From NCBI RefSeq assembly GCF_004217285.1, contig NZ_SHKS01000003.1, positions 531,169 through 595,168 on the forward strand: 64,000 bases of DNA, written 5' to 3'. The position numbers and the translations under genes are program-made. Shown here piece by piece: positions 1 to 9,315 of the stretch. The notes under the pieces were generated by a model that did not search any database, was not told the origin of the DNA, and saw only the letters and a program-made list of their open reading frames with translations. The DNA is from Streptomyces sp. BK239. Lineage in GTDB: Bacteria > Actinomycetota > Actinomycetes > Streptomycetales > Streptomycetaceae. The first letter of the stretch is position 1. Each line of letters opens with the position of its first letter.

Positions 1-148
1 CGTCGAGCGACGCCTCGACCTCCGCGCAGAGTTCGCACGCGTCCAGATGGCGGCGGAGATCGGCGCTGCGGGAGGGGGACAGCAGACCCTCGGCGAGGTC
101 GGAGATCTCCGCGACATCCGGGTGCCCGGCCGTGTCCGTCGATGTCAC
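1..148 (-). CDS. Anti-sigma factor (zinc-finger type), partial, N-terminus only
   Basis: Only the first 49 codons lie in the window; the gene continues past base 1. The GTG start (146-148) overlaps the sigM stop codon as GTGA, which suggests translational coupling. The visible protein carries a histidine followed by two cysteines (HLDACELC, H-x3-C-x2-C), the zinc-binding signature of ZAS anti-sigma factors that hold ECF sigma factors inactive. Its position directly after sigM supports the role of cognate inhibitor. The C-terminal part is not visible, so a membrane anchor cannot be judged. Confidence 0.8.
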   Translation of the reverse strand, partial: MTSTDTAGHPDVAEISDLAEGLLSPSRSADLRRHLDACELCAEVEASLD

Positions 149-870
149 GTTCGCCCACCTCCGCCCTTCACAGCAGCTGAATCGCCGTTCCCGGCGCTGT
201 CCGGACCCTCGCCGCGAGTGTCCGCTGCCGGTGGGACGGATGTCCCCTGCGCCCGGTTCCGTCCCGCCTCCGTTTCTCTGTCGCGCCCGGATCTCTCGGG
301 CCGCAGGTGAGTGAGGAGCGGCAACAGCCTGGCTCTGCCGCGGGCGCACCGGCTCTTCACCGTGCCGGTCGGCACGTCGAGCACGCGGGCGGCTTCGGCG
401 ACGGGGTAGCCCTGCATGTCCACCAGGACGAGGGCGGCGCGCTGGTCGGGCGGAAGGGTGCCGAGGGCTTCGAGGAGCTGGCGGTGCAGATCGTTGCGCT
501 CGGCGGGGGCGGAGGCCGACTCGTGGGGCTCCAGCAACTGCTCCAGGCGCTCGGTGTCGTCGACCGGAGAGGTCTTGCGGGAGGCCGCCTTGCGGGCCCG
601 GTCCAGACAGGCGTTCACGGTGATGCGGTGCAGCCAGGTCGTGACGGCCGACTGGCCGCGGAACGTGTGAGCGGCCCGGTAGGCGGAGACAAGGGCGTCC
701 TGGACCGCGTCAGCGGCCTCTTCCCGGTCGCCGAGCGTCCGCAGGGCCACTGCCCACAGCCGGTCCCGGTGCCGTCGCACGATCTCAGCGAAGGCGTCGG
801 GGTCGCCCTTCACATGGCGGGCGAGGAGGTCTTGATCGCTGACGCCGTCGAACCCGGCGGCTTCCCCCAT
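145..870 (-). CDS. sigM: ECF RNA polymerase sigma factor SigM
   Basis: This is a 241-residue ECF sigma factor. Region 2 (about residues 20-90) includes the run EEAADAVQDALVSAYRAA, and region 4 (about 130-185) has a helix-turn-helix ending TGTVKSRCARGRARLL. An unusually long Ser/Gly/Arg-rich tail follows region 4 (about residues 195-241). The ATG at 870 is preceded by a strong GGAGGTGG site. It lies 26 bp after the pseudokinase gene and overlaps its presumed anti-sigma gene, so it may be read from upstream as well as from its own promoter. The symbol follows the position next to murJ in Streptomyces, recalled rather than searched. Its regulon cannot be read from the window. Confidence 0.85.
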   Translation of the reverse strand: MGEAAGFDGVSDQDLLARHVKGDPDAFAEIVRRHRDRLWAVALRTLGDREEAADAVQDALVSAYRAAHTFRGQSAVTTWLHRITVNACLDRARKAASRKTSPVDDTERLEQLLEPHESASAPAERNDLHRQLLEALGTLPPDQRAALVLVDMQGYPVAEAARVLDVPTGTVKSRCARGRARLLPLLTHLRPERSGRDRETEAGRNRAQGTSVPPAADTRGEGPDSAGNGDSAAVKGGGGRT

Positions 871-896
871 CGGACCACCTCCCCCTCCATGAGACC

Positions 897-2639
897 TCAG
901 CCTGTGAACTTCACATCCGTGATGGCCTGCTTGTAGCCGGCCTGACTGAATTCGTCCGGGCCCGACTTGGGCACCGCGGTGATCCAGACCAGAACGTACC
1001 GCGTCTGCACCGGCGTTTTGGCGGAGATCTTCAGTTTTTCGCCCGAGGTCGTCGCGTCGGCGATCTTCTTCATGGAGCCGAGCGACGCCGAAGACGACAG
1101 AGAGTCGGCCGCGTACAGCGAGGCCGAGGTCCGGTCACCGCCGTAGTAGAGCCCTATGTCAGCGGCGGACACGCTCTGCTTCGACCCGAGGTCGTACACG
1201 AGGCCCACGCCTTCCTTGAAGGGCGCCAGCACCGGACCTCCGGTGTAGGAGTACGTACGCCAGTAAGTGGAGCTGTCGCCGTCGTAGGTGAGCTTCGCGT
1301 CCTCGGCGTGCTGGGGCTTGCCGTCCGGGTAGTACTCGGCGGCGTCCTTGATGTCGAGCGTCCGGACGGGCTTCGGCGCGGGAGTGCCCTTGTCGCCGCC
1401 GTCCGTCGTCTGCGTCTGGTCGGTGTCCTCGGACTTGTTGTCATGGTCCATCAGCGCGTCCGCGAGCTGCCAGCTGCCGAGACCCAGGGCCGCGATGAGC
1501 AGAGCGGAGACCGCCCACTTCAGGGCCCTTCCGGTGCGGCTCTGGAGCGGGGGCGGCAGTGCGGTCACAGCCTGGGTGGCGCCCGGGTGCGGCGCGGGGC
1601 GACCGTAGGCCCCCTGCTGGTACGTCGTGCGCTGGTAGTCCGGCGGCGCGGTGAACGAGGGCTCCGGCGGGCGGATGCGGGGCATCTCGCCGATCGCCTT
1701 CACCAGCTCCTCCGGCGTGGTGCACGCCGCCTCGTGCCGGGACGCGGTCGCGCCGTCGTTGGCGAAGGCACGCATCGCGAGCTCCGACAGACCCCGGTGG
1801 ACGCCGGCCCGCACCTGGTCGGGGGCGATGAGCCCGACGTCCTTGGGCAGCCCGGACAGGCCGAAGGCGTCGTCCTCGTAGGGCCAGCGCTGGGTGAGCG
1901 CCGCGTACAGCAGAGCGCCGATCGCCTCGGTGTCGGTGCGCTGAGGACTGTCGGAGGAGACGCCCCGCAGCGCGGCGTTCACGGCGAGACCCCGGATACG
2001 CCACTGGCCCGTGGAGGTGCGCAGCACGGCGTTGGGGTTCAGCCGCAGATGGGCCAGGCCCTCGCGGTGCGCGGCGGCCATGGCGGAGGAGATCTGGCTG
2101 ACCATCTGGTAGGCGTCGTGCGGCTCCAGCGGCCCGGAGGCGAGGAGCGTGGTCAGCTCGACGGCGTCGGGCAGCCACTCGTGGACGACGTAGACGAGGG
2201 CGTTCTCCTCCACCGCGTCCAGCACCTGGACGAAGCGGGGATCGCCGAGCAGCGCGGAGGAGCGAGCCGCCGCCAGCACGGAACGGGCCCGGGTGTGGTT
2301 CGCGGGCAGGACGTGCACGCCGACGGCACGCCGGAGCTTCTCGTCGACCGCGCGCCAGCTGCTGAACCCGTCCAGGCGGGTGACGCAGTCCTCGAGACGG
2401 TAGCGTCTGGCGAGTTTGTGGCCGCTGTGCAGCTCCAGCGGTGAGGCCTCCTCGGGACGCTCCGCCCCGTCGCTTTCCTGTGCCTCGTCCCTGTCCGTGT
2501 CCCGCTCCCGGTTCTTGGCCACCCCGTCGGCCGTGGACTGGTCCGCCTGCGCGGTCAGCGGCTCGTCACCGCTGTTGTCTGCCACGTCGACGGCAGCCGT
2601 AGTCCGTTCCGCCACCGTCGTTCCTGCCTCCCCATTCAT
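897..2639 (-). CDS. Transmembrane pseudokinase with extracytoplasmic C-terminal domain
   Basis: This 580-residue protein (ATG at 2639) has an acidic N-terminal tail and a Ser/Thr-kinase-like fold at about 75-330. A single membrane helix follows at about 380-405, and an outer C-terminal domain resembles a discoidin/F5-8C-like fold. The kinase is degenerate: the ATP-binding lysine position reads VGVHV (His109), the HRD catalytic loop reads HLRLNPN (about 197-203), and the DFG loop reads RIRG (about 214-217). It should bind rather than phosphorylate. Mycobacterial MurJ (MviN) carries a fused pseudokinase and outer domain; here the same modules form a separate gene just downstream of murJ. An upstream in-frame start at 2711 is possible but that extension looks non-coding. 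Confidence 0.75.
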   Translation of the reverse strand: MNGEAGTTVAERTTAAVDVADNSGDEPLTAQADQSTADGVAKNRERDTDRDEAQESDGAERPEEASPLELHSGHKLARRYRLEDCVTRLDGFSSWRAVDEKLRRAVGVHVLPANHTRARSVLAAARSSALLGDPRFVQVLDAVEENALVYVVHEWLPDAVELTTLLASGPLEPHDAYQMVSQISSAMAAAHREGLAHLRLNPNAVLRTSTGQWRIRGLAVNAALRGVSSDSPQRTDTEAIGALLYAALTQRWPYEDDAFGLSGLPKDVGLIAPDQVRAGVHRGLSELAMRAFANDGATASRHEAACTTPEELVKAIGEMPRIRPPEPSFTAPPDYQRTTYQQGAYGRPAPHPGATQAVTALPPPLQSRTGRALKWAVSALLIAALGLGSWQLADALMDHDNKSEDTDQTQTTDGGDKGTPAPKPVRTLDIKDAAEYYPDGKPQHAEDAKLTYDGDSSTYWRTYSYTGGPVLAPFKEGVGLVYDLGSKQSVSAADIGLYYGGDRTSASLYAADSLSSSASLGSMKKIADATTSGEKLKISAKTPVQTRYVLVWITAVPKSGPDEFSQAGYKQAITDVKFTG

Positions 2640-2753
2640 TGCGCGCCGTGCGACCTCGTGCGCGCCGTCAGACGCCGAACCCAATTGTGCCCACAGTCCG
2701 ACGCTATGCACGACACGCGGCGGCGGACGATGGTTGTGCGCCTACCCCCGGCC

Positions 2754-5039
2754 TCAGCGCCCAAGGCGTCCGCGCACCATGCCGACGAGGGAGTTGAGCT
2801 CCTCGATGCGCATGCGTCGGGCCGCGACGAAGAAGACGACGAGCAGGACGGCCCCGCCGGCCAGCAGCGAGGCGAGGGAGCCGAGGACGCCCTTGCCGAG
2901 CGTCTGGATGATCCCATAGCAGGCTGCTCCGCTGAGCAGCGCCGCCGGAACGGAGGCCAGGCTGAGCCTGGTGTACGTCCGCAGCACGCGTCCGCCGTCC
3001 AGGTCGCCGCCCAGCCGCTTGCGCAGTCGGCGCCAGGCGACGCCGACGCCGGTGACGTAGGCGAGGCCGTAAGAGGCGGCCATGCCGACCACCGCCCAGC
3101 GGGCGGGCAGCACCAGGAAGCAGACCGCCGAGGCGCCCGCGTTCACCGCGGCGACGATGACCGTGTTGTAGAAGGGGGTGCGGGTGTCTTCATACGCATA
3201 GAACGCGCGCAGGACGACGTACTGCACGGAGTACGGGATCAGGCCGATGCCGAAGGCCATGAGCATGTAGCCCATGTTGGTGGCCGCGCCGGTCCCGGAG
3301 GAGCCGAAGATCAGGGTGCACATCGGGATGCCGAGGGCGATGAAGCCGAAGGCGATGGGCACGATCGCGACGGCGGTGGTGCGCAGGCCCTGGGAGATGT
3401 CGTCCCGGACGGCGCCCGCGTCGTCCTCAGCCGCAGAGCGCGAGATGCGGGGCAGCAGGGCGGCCATCAGCGAGACGGTGATGATGGCCTGCGGGAGGCC
3501 CCAGATCAGCTGAGCGTTGGCGTAGGCGCTGAAACCGGTGCCGTCGATCTTGGTCTCGGTGACGGAGGCGGTGGCGAGCTGGGTGACGACGAGTGCCCCG
3601 GCCTGGTTGGCCAGCACGAAGAGGATCGTCCACTTGGCGAGCATGGCGGCCTTGCCCAGGCCGTGCCCCCTCCAGTCGAACCGCAGCCTGATCCGGAAGC
3701 CGGTCTCCCGCAGGTACGGGATCATCGCGAGAGCCTGCACGACGAGTCCGAGGAGGACGCCGACACCCAGCAGCCGCACGCCCTCTGCGGGGATGGTCTC
3801 GACCTGCATCCGGGAGTCGGCCGCGCTGCCGTAGACCCAGAGAAACGCGCCGAGCGTCACGATGATGACGATGTTGTTCAGGACCGGAGTCCACATCATC
3901 GCGCCGAACCGGCCGCGGGCGTTGAGGATCTGGCCCATCACCACGTGGATGCCCATGAAGAAGATGGACGGCAGGAAGTAACGGGTGAAGGTGACCGCGG
4001 TCGCGTTGGCCTCGGGGTTGGAGGCCAACGGGGTCGACAGCGCGCTGACGAGCAGAGGCGCGGCGAACATGGCGAGCGCGGTCAGGGCGGCCAGCGCCAC
4101 CATGACCAGGGTCAGCAGACGGTTGGCGTACGCCTCTCCGCCGTCGTCGTCCTCCTTCATGGCGCGGACGAGCTGGGGCACGAACACAGAGTTGAGCCCG
4201 CCACCGACGGTCAGGATGTAGATCATCGTCGGCAGCTGGTAGGCCACCTGGAACGATTCGCCCAACAGGCCGAGGCCGAGCGCCGACACGATCATCGCCG
4301 ACCGGATGAACCCGGTGAGGCGCGAGACCATCGTGCCCGCCGCCATCACCGCGCTGGACTTCAGCAGTCCCGCGGCGCGGCCGCCCTTCTTTCCGGCCGG
4401 GGCGGCCGGGGCGGGCGGCGGGGCCGCGGCGGGGGTGGCGGTGAGGTTCATGGTCTCCTCGACCGCGAGCGACGGTTCCGCCGCTGCCGGCGCGGGAGGA
4501 GTCGCCGGTCCGGAGCCGCCCGGAGCCGCTGCCGGCCCGGGGACCGCCGGAGAGTCCGTGAACGGGCGGGCGCCGCTCTGCTGCTGGTCGCGGAAGAGAT
4601 GCGCGAACGCGTCGGGTTCGTGCCTTTCCTCGCCGGAGTGGGTGACCAGGTCGTCCACTCCCACGAACTGCGTGGTGCGGGGGTCGTCACCGTACGGCAG
4701 GTACTGGGTGGCACTCGCGGGTTCGGGAGCCGGCGTCTGGGCCCACACGCGGGGGTCGGGTGCGTACGGGGACTGCTGCGGCTGCCCGTACAACGGCTGC
4801 TGCGGCTCGTGGGCGCCGGGCGGCGGCGGGGGGTGGGCGGCGCGGTCGTAGAGCGCCTCGGCCACCGGATCCTGCGCGCTGAGGTCCTGGGAGCGGTACG
4901 GGTCCTGGTCGAAGGCGTCCTGAAGGTACATGTCCGCGGGGTGCTGCGGCGGCACCTGGCCGTGCTCGGGCGGCGGGCCCTCGGGGTGACCCGAGCTGCC
5001 CGCGGCCTGGCCGCGGTCACCGTCGTACGGCGCGTTCAT
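2754..5039 (-). CDS. murJ: Lipid II flippase MurJ
   Basis: MurJ moves lipid-linked peptidoglycan precursor across the membrane. The 761-residue product starts with a Pro/Gln/Gly-rich, probably cytoplasmic tail of about 225 residues. The MATE/MOP-fold core follows, opening with MVSRLTGFIRSAMIV and continuing with many hydrophobic helices; VGGGLNSVFVPQL is typical of MurJ. It starts 44 bp after the upstream DUF6049-type gene stop and is followed by the pseudokinase gene, all on one strand, which suggests one cell-wall transcription unit. The long N-terminal tail is an actinobacterial trait. Confidence 0.93.
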   Translation of the reverse strand: MNAPYDGDRGQAAGSSGHPEGPPPEHGQVPPQHPADMYLQDAFDQDPYRSQDLSAQDPVAEALYDRAAHPPPPPGAHEPQQPLYGQPQQSPYAPDPRVWAQTPAPEPASATQYLPYGDDPRTTQFVGVDDLVTHSGEERHEPDAFAHLFRDQQQSGARPFTDSPAVPGPAAAPGGSGPATPPAPAAAEPSLAVEETMNLTATPAAAPPPAPAAPAGKKGGRAAGLLKSSAVMAAGTMVSRLTGFIRSAMIVSALGLGLLGESFQVAYQLPTMIYILTVGGGLNSVFVPQLVRAMKEDDDGGEAYANRLLTLVMVALAALTALAMFAAPLLVSALSTPLASNPEANATAVTFTRYFLPSIFFMGIHVVMGQILNARGRFGAMMWTPVLNNIVIIVTLGAFLWVYGSAADSRMQVETIPAEGVRLLGVGVLLGLVVQALAMIPYLRETGFRIRLRFDWRGHGLGKAAMLAKWTILFVLANQAGALVVTQLATASVTETKIDGTGFSAYANAQLIWGLPQAIITVSLMAALLPRISRSAAEDDAGAVRDDISQGLRTTAVAIVPIAFGFIALGIPMCTLIFGSSGTGAATNMGYMLMAFGIGLIPYSVQYVVLRAFYAYEDTRTPFYNTVIVAAVNAGASAVCFLVLPARWAVVGMAASYGLAYVTGVGVAWRRLRKRLGGDLDGGRVLRTYTRLSLASVPAALLSGAACYGIIQTLGKGVLGSLASLLAGGAVLLVVFFVAARRMRIEELNSLVGMVRGRLGR

Positions 5040-5083
5040 GGTTACCCCACCTCATCGTCCCGGGCCGACCGGCCACGACATCC

Positions 5084-7471
5084 TCAACGGTCCACTCTCT
5101 CACCCGTCCCGGACGGGTCGGTGCTTTCCGCTGCGGTGTCCAGCGTCCCGTCACTCGGCTGCACCGGGTCGTCCGCCCCGGACCGTACACCCGTCTCATC
5201 GGCCTCAAGGTCTCCCGGAACGGCCGGGCTGCCGGGCTCCTCGGGGGCTTCTTCCCCGTCGCGTGCGTCCTCCTCGGCCTCCCGGGCCGCGGCGCGCTTG
5301 CGCTGGGTGTACATGCGGAAGCCGGCCAGCACCAGCAGCAGCACACCGCCGCCGATGACCAGCATGACGGTCGGCGTGATCTCGGTGACCCGCACGTCGA
5401 ACCTGACGGGGGCGCCGTACTGCCGGCCGTCCTCGGTGTAGAGCTGCGCGACCACGGACGTCTTGCCGTTCACGTTGGCGGACGTGGTGAACTTCACCGT
5501 CGTGCTGTGCCCGCCGGAGACCTCGACGCGCTGCTCGGAGTAGTCGTCGCCGACGATCTCCAGACGCGTCGCGTTGGTGGACGTGAGCCGCAGCACCAGG
5601 TGGTCGACGCCCTGCACCAGGTTGTTCTGCACCGTCACGGGGATGGTGGCGCTGCGCCCGGAGAGCTTGGTCTCCGACTTCTGGATCAGCTTGACCTGGC
5701 TGGTGAGCGTGGTCAGGTAGGTCTGCACGTCCTTGCGGAAGGTGCGGGCCGCCGTGGGCCGGCCCCGCCATGACGTGGCCATCTCGCGGTTGATCGCGCG
5801 CCCGAAGGGCGTCACCACCCGCGACTCGTCGGTGAGGATCAGCTCGAAGTTGTCGAGCTTGGCCTGGGTGGCCGCCATCCGCTCGAAGGCGGAGCGGGGC
5901 AGTTCCTGTTTGCGCAGCGCGGTGGGGTACTTGGACTGTGCCGGAACCCTGGTGGTGGCGGCCGGATCGGGCTTGGCCGAGGCCGCCGCCGTCAGCTGCT
6001 GGGGCTGGGACCAGGTGCCGCTCTGCAGCGCGGTCACCGCTTCCGCCATCGCCTGCGCCTGGCTCGCGCTCGGCATGCGGGGCGGGGCGACGACGATGCT
6101 GCGCTGCTTTCCCGTCTGCAGACTCAGCGCGAGGCTCTGCGCGAGGAATCTCTGCACGGCGAGCGTGGACGTGGAGGCCCGCGTGAGATCGCCCTGGAAC
6201 GCCGTCGACAGCGCTGCGTCCGCGACGACCGCCGTGGTGCCGCCTCCGATCGGCCGGGCGGCGGAAGGGGTGTACGTCAGGCCGTTGGTCTCCCGCAGGC
6301 TGTCGCTGCGGGCGATCACCTTGTCGGCGCCGGCGGAGGTGGCGACCTTCACGATCGACGGGTCGACGGCTCCCTCCGCGGGCCAGGCGAAGTCCGTGCT
6401 CGGAGTCACGTGGAGCACGGTCTCCACCGTGGTGGCCGCGACATCGGTGGCCGCCTTGAGCTGGTTCAGCGAGCCGCTGACGCCTGTGCCGTCGTGCGCG
6501 AGGGAGGCCAGGTCGGGGTCGCCGAAGGGAAGGGCGACGACTTCCTTGCCCTGCACCGCGTCCTGCAACTCGGCGAGCCACCGCTTGGCGATCGCCTGGT
6601 GGGTGCCGGCCATGGGGGCGTCCAAGCCGTTCTGCACGTTGTAGCGGTCCGCCATGGCGTCGACGGACGCCAGCAGGTCGGGGTCGATCACCCAGGTGAC
6701 GTCGAGGGACTTGCCCAGACTCACGAGCTGGTCGAGCCGGCCGCCGGGAGAGATCTCCTTGGCGAGGTCGTCGTCGAGGAAGACCGGAGTCTGCTGTTCG
6801 TCGGAACCGGTCTGAGCGGTCATGTGGACGGAGGAGATCAACGGCCACAGCACGGTCGTCCGGGTCGGGGTGGCGGCGTCCTCGGGGTGCCAGGGCAGGA
6901 ACGTCCGCTGGACGCCCAGGACCTGCCCCCACGGCCGCGCGGCGGTCTCGCCCGAGAGGGAGACGCTCAGCGGGTACACCCCGTCGGCCTTGAGCTTGAG
7001 CGCGGCGACCGGCACCGAGATGCTGAACGGTTCGGCGACGCCGGGGGTCAGCCGGTCGAACTCGGCGACGTACTTACCGCCCACCGCGGCTCCGGCGTCC
7101 GCGCCGGCGAGTTCGTCGGAGCGGCCGGCGGTGGTGTCGACGGCCGAGCGTGTCGCCAGCGGGGACCCGACCCGCAGATCGACCTGGGCTTCGGTGACCG
7201 CCTGCTTGCCGTTGTTGGTCACGGTGCCGGACACGGTCACCGTGTCGTCGGCGGTGGGTGCGCCGGGTGTGAGCGAGTCCACGGCGACAGCGACCGATCC
7301 GGCGCCGGAGGCGTCCTTCACGGAGTCCTGTGCGGCCGCGTGTGCGGCGGGAGCGGACAGCTGGAGAAGACCGGCCAGCAGAGGCGCCGCCGCGAGCAGT
7401 GCTCCGGTGCGGCGCAGCCACCGGCGGGCAGGTGAGGGAGTCGTCCCCGGGAAGTCTGCCGCCTCGGCCAC
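5084..7471 (-). CDS. DUF6049-family exported, membrane-anchored protein
   Basis: The predicted 795-residue protein has an N-terminal signal peptide (Arg-rich start, hydrophobic core, AHA-type cleavage region near residue 45). A large outer domain follows, then one C-terminal membrane helix (PTVMLVIGGGVLLLVLAGF) and a charged, acidic cytoplasmic tail. I recognise it as the conserved actinobacterial protein encoded upstream of murJ (DUF6049), whose function is unknown. Its place as first gene of the murJ unit suggests a cell-envelope role. The GTG start at 7471 is the longest plausible one, and a later start closer to the signal peptide is possible. Confidence 0.8.
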   Translation of the reverse strand: MAEAADFPGTTPSPARRWLRRTGALLAAAPLLAGLLQLSAPAAHAAAQDSVKDASGAGSVAVAVDSLTPGAPTADDTVTVSGTVTNNGKQAVTEAQVDLRVGSPLATRSAVDTTAGRSDELAGADAGAAVGGKYVAEFDRLTPGVAEPFSISVPVAALKLKADGVYPLSVSLSGETAARPWGQVLGVQRTFLPWHPEDAATPTRTTVLWPLISSVHMTAQTGSDEQQTPVFLDDDLAKEISPGGRLDQLVSLGKSLDVTWVIDPDLLASVDAMADRYNVQNGLDAPMAGTHQAIAKRWLAELQDAVQGKEVVALPFGDPDLASLAHDGTGVSGSLNQLKAATDVAATTVETVLHVTPSTDFAWPAEGAVDPSIVKVATSAGADKVIARSDSLRETNGLTYTPSAARPIGGGTTAVVADAALSTAFQGDLTRASTSTLAVQRFLAQSLALSLQTGKQRSIVVAPPRMPSASQAQAMAEAVTALQSGTWSQPQQLTAAASAKPDPAATTRVPAQSKYPTALRKQELPRSAFERMAATQAKLDNFELILTDESRVVTPFGRAINREMATSWRGRPTAARTFRKDVQTYLTTLTSQVKLIQKSETKLSGRSATIPVTVQNNLVQGVDHLVLRLTSTNATRLEIVGDDYSEQRVEVSGGHSTTVKFTTSANVNGKTSVVAQLYTEDGRQYGAPVRFDVRVTEITPTVMLVIGGGVLLLVLAGFRMYTQRKRAAAREAEEDARDGEEAPEEPGSPAVPGDLEADETGVRSGADDPVQPSDGTLDTAAESTDPSGTGERVDR

Positions 7472-7731
7472 GTGCTCGTCCGTCCCTCGTCGTCAGTGGT
7501 CGTCAGTGGTCGTCGGAAAGTGCGTCCACGCATGGTAACGATGCGCGCTGAGGGGAAGTGCCGCGGACCGCTCCACAAGATCGGGAAGAACGGGCGGGCG
7601 TCCGCTGTGCGTATAAGGGAGAGAGGTGGGAGTGTACGCCGGGGAAGCCGACCTTGCGCCGGTCCGAGCGAGTTGTCCCGCGCCGTAATGCGGGCGCTTC
7701 GGGCTCGCCCGGCCACGTACCCTCTTCTGTT
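7472..7731. other. Divergent spacer between the murJ operon and pcnA
   Basis: This 260-bp region holds the promoters of both transcription units, with no gene. The 10-bp unit CGTCAGTGGT occurs twice in tandem at 7491-7510 in the presumed leader of the minus-strand operon. On the plus side a -10-like TACCCT (7719-7724) lies eight bases before the GTG of pcnA, which would fit a leaderless transcript. I could not assign a convincing -35 element to either side. Confidence 0.4.
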
Positions 7732-9198
7732 GTGCCGAACGCCAACGAAGACAACCTCAGTGCCCTGAGCCAGGTGCAGCACCGCGCGGTCGACGAGCTG
7801 CTGCGGGTCGCCCCTGTGGCCGACGATCTCGCCCGCCGCTTCCGGGAGGCCGGGTTCTCCCTCGCCCTGGTCGGCGGATCGGTGCGGGACGCGTTGCTCG
7901 GCCGGCTCGGCAACGACCTCGACTTCACGACGGACGCCCGCCCCGAGGACGTTCTCAAGATCGTCCGGCCCTGGGCGGACGCCGTCTGGGAGGTCGGGAT
8001 CGCCTTCGGCACCGTCGGGGCGCAGAAGAACGCCCGCGTCGGGGACGTCGAGCGAAGCTTCCAGATCGAGGTGACCACCTACCGGTCGGAGGCGTACGAC
8101 CGCACCTCCCGTAAGCCGGAGGTGTCCTACGGGGACTCCATCGAGGAGGACCTGGTCCGCCGCGACTTCACCGTGAACGCGATGGCGGTCGCGCTTCCCG
8201 AGAAGGAGTTCATCGACCCTCACGGCGGCATCGGCGACCTCGCGGCGGGCGTGCTGCGTACCCCGGGCACTCCCGAGGCGTCCTTCTCGGACGACCCCCT
8301 GCGCATGATGCGCGCCGCCCGCTTCGCCGCCCAGCTCGACTTCGAGGTCGCCCCTGAGGTCGTCACGGCGATGAAGGAGATGTCAGGCCGTCTGGAGATC
8401 GTCTCCGCGGAGCGGGTCCGGGAGGAGTTGAACAAGCTCATCCTGTCCGCACATCCCCGCAAGGGTCTGACCCTGCTGGCGGAGACCGGACTCGCCGAGC
8501 ACGTCCTGCCCGAGCTGCCCGCGCTGCGGCTGGAGAGTGACGAGCACCACCGGCACAAGGACGTCTACGAGCACACCCTGATCGTCCTGGAACAGGCGAT
8601 CGCGCTGGAGGAGAACGGTCCCGACCTCACCCTCCGGCTGGCGGCGCTCCTGCATGACATCGGTAAGCCGCGCACCCGTCGTTTCGAGAAGGACGGCCGG
8701 GTCTCGTTCCACCACCACGAGGTGGTCGGGGCGAAGATGACGAAGAAGCGCATGACCGCGCTGAAGTACTCCAACGAGCTGGTGAAGGACGTCTCACGTC
8801 TGGTCGAACTCCACCTGCGCTTCCACGGGTACGGCACCGGGGAGTGGACGGACTCCGCGGTGCGGCGCTATGTGCGGGACGCGGGGCCGCTGCTCGACCG
8901 TCTCCACAAGCTGACGCGCTCGGACTGCACCACCCGCAACAAGCGCAAGGCGACGGCGCTCTCGCGGGCGTACGACGGGCTGGAGGAGCGAATCGCCCAG
9001 CTGCAGGAGCAGGAGGAGCTGGACGCGATCCGTCCGGACCTGGACGGCAACCAGATCATGGAGATCCTCGGCGTCGGGCCTGGCCCGGTCATCGGCAACG
9101 CGTACAAGCACCTGCTGGAGCTGCGGCTGGAGAACGGGCCCATGGAGCGGGACGCCGCGGTGGCTGCGCTCAAGGAGTGGTGGGCCGAGCAGAGCTGA
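7732..9198 (+). CDS. pcnA: CCA tRNA nucleotidyltransferase (PcnA-like, HD-domain type)
   Basis: This 488-residue enzyme belongs to the poly(A) polymerase/CCA-adding family and is expected to build or repair the CCA tail of tRNAs. The nucleotidyltransferase head shows GGSVRDALLG (about 48-57) followed by the metal-binding DLD (62-64). An RNA-binding middle follows, and then an HD domain (DVYEHT, later LLHDIGK, near residues 265-305). GTG at 7732 is chosen because similarity begins there and a -10-like element lies just upstream. The in-frame reading back to 7558 is not coding-like. The stop is followed by two parS-centred palindromes. Confidence 0.9.
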   Translation: MPNANEDNLSALSQVQHRAVDELLRVAPVADDLARRFREAGFSLALVGGSVRDALLGRLGNDLDFTTDARPEDVLKIVRPWADAVWEVGIAFGTVGAQKNARVGDVERSFQIEVTTYRSEAYDRTSRKPEVSYGDSIEEDLVRRDFTVNAMAVALPEKEFIDPHGGIGDLAAGVLRTPGTPEASFSDDPLRMMRAARFAAQLDFEVAPEVVTAMKEMSGRLEIVSAERVREELNKLILSAHPRKGLTLLAETGLAEHVLPELPALRLESDEHHRHKDVYEHTLIVLEQAIALEENGPDLTLRLAALLHDIGKPRTRRFEKDGRVSFHHHEVVGAKMTKKRMTALKYSNELVKDVSRLVELHLRFHGYGTGEWTDSAVRRYVRDAGPLLDRLHKLTRSDCTTRNKRKATALSRAYDGLEERIAQLQEQEELDAIRPDLDGNQIMEILGVGPGPVIGNAYKHLLELRLENGPMERDAAVAALKEWWAEQS

Positions 9199-9204
9199 CA
9201 GCAG

Positions 9205-9244
9205 GGAGCGGGGGTGTGTTTCACGTGAAACACACCCCCGCTCC
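9205..9244. terminator. 40-bp perfect palindrome: parS embedded in a terminator-like hairpin
   Basis: Both 20-base arms match without error, and the central 14 bp are the parS sequence GTTTCACGTGAAAC. It begins six bases after the pcnA stop and would form a very stable hairpin in the mRNA. It could therefore act both as a ParB site and as the 3' end of pcnA. The terminator role is inferred from position and symmetry. Confidence 0.6.
9218..9231. promoter_or_regulatory. parS site 1
   Basis: Exact GTTTCACGTGAAAC, the ParB-binding site known from Streptomyces. It is paired with site 2, 45 bp away. Confidence 0.93.
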
Positions 9245-9254
9245 ACAGACGGAC

Positions 9255-9284
9255 GGGGCGGTGTTTCACGTGAAACACCGCCCC
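9255..9284. terminator. 30-bp perfect palindrome centred on parS, with T tract
   Basis: The 15-base arms are perfect (GGGGCGGTG...CACCGCCCC outside the parS core) and are followed by TTTG on the plus strand. It lies between the convergent genes pcnA and the LppU-like gene and could terminate either transcript. Confidence 0.6.
9263..9276. promoter_or_regulatory. parS site 2
   Basis: Exact GTTTCACGTGAAAC, 45 bp centre-to-centre from site 1. Confidence 0.93.
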
Positions 9285-9315
9285 TTTGCGCTGACGCGCT
9301 CTCCGCAGTACTTCT

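Noticed and set aside
2658..5441. 927-codon open frame opposite murJ
   Set aside because: Low-complexity Gly/His/Arg sequence typical of antisense reading of high-GC genes; murJ is unambiguous on the other strand.
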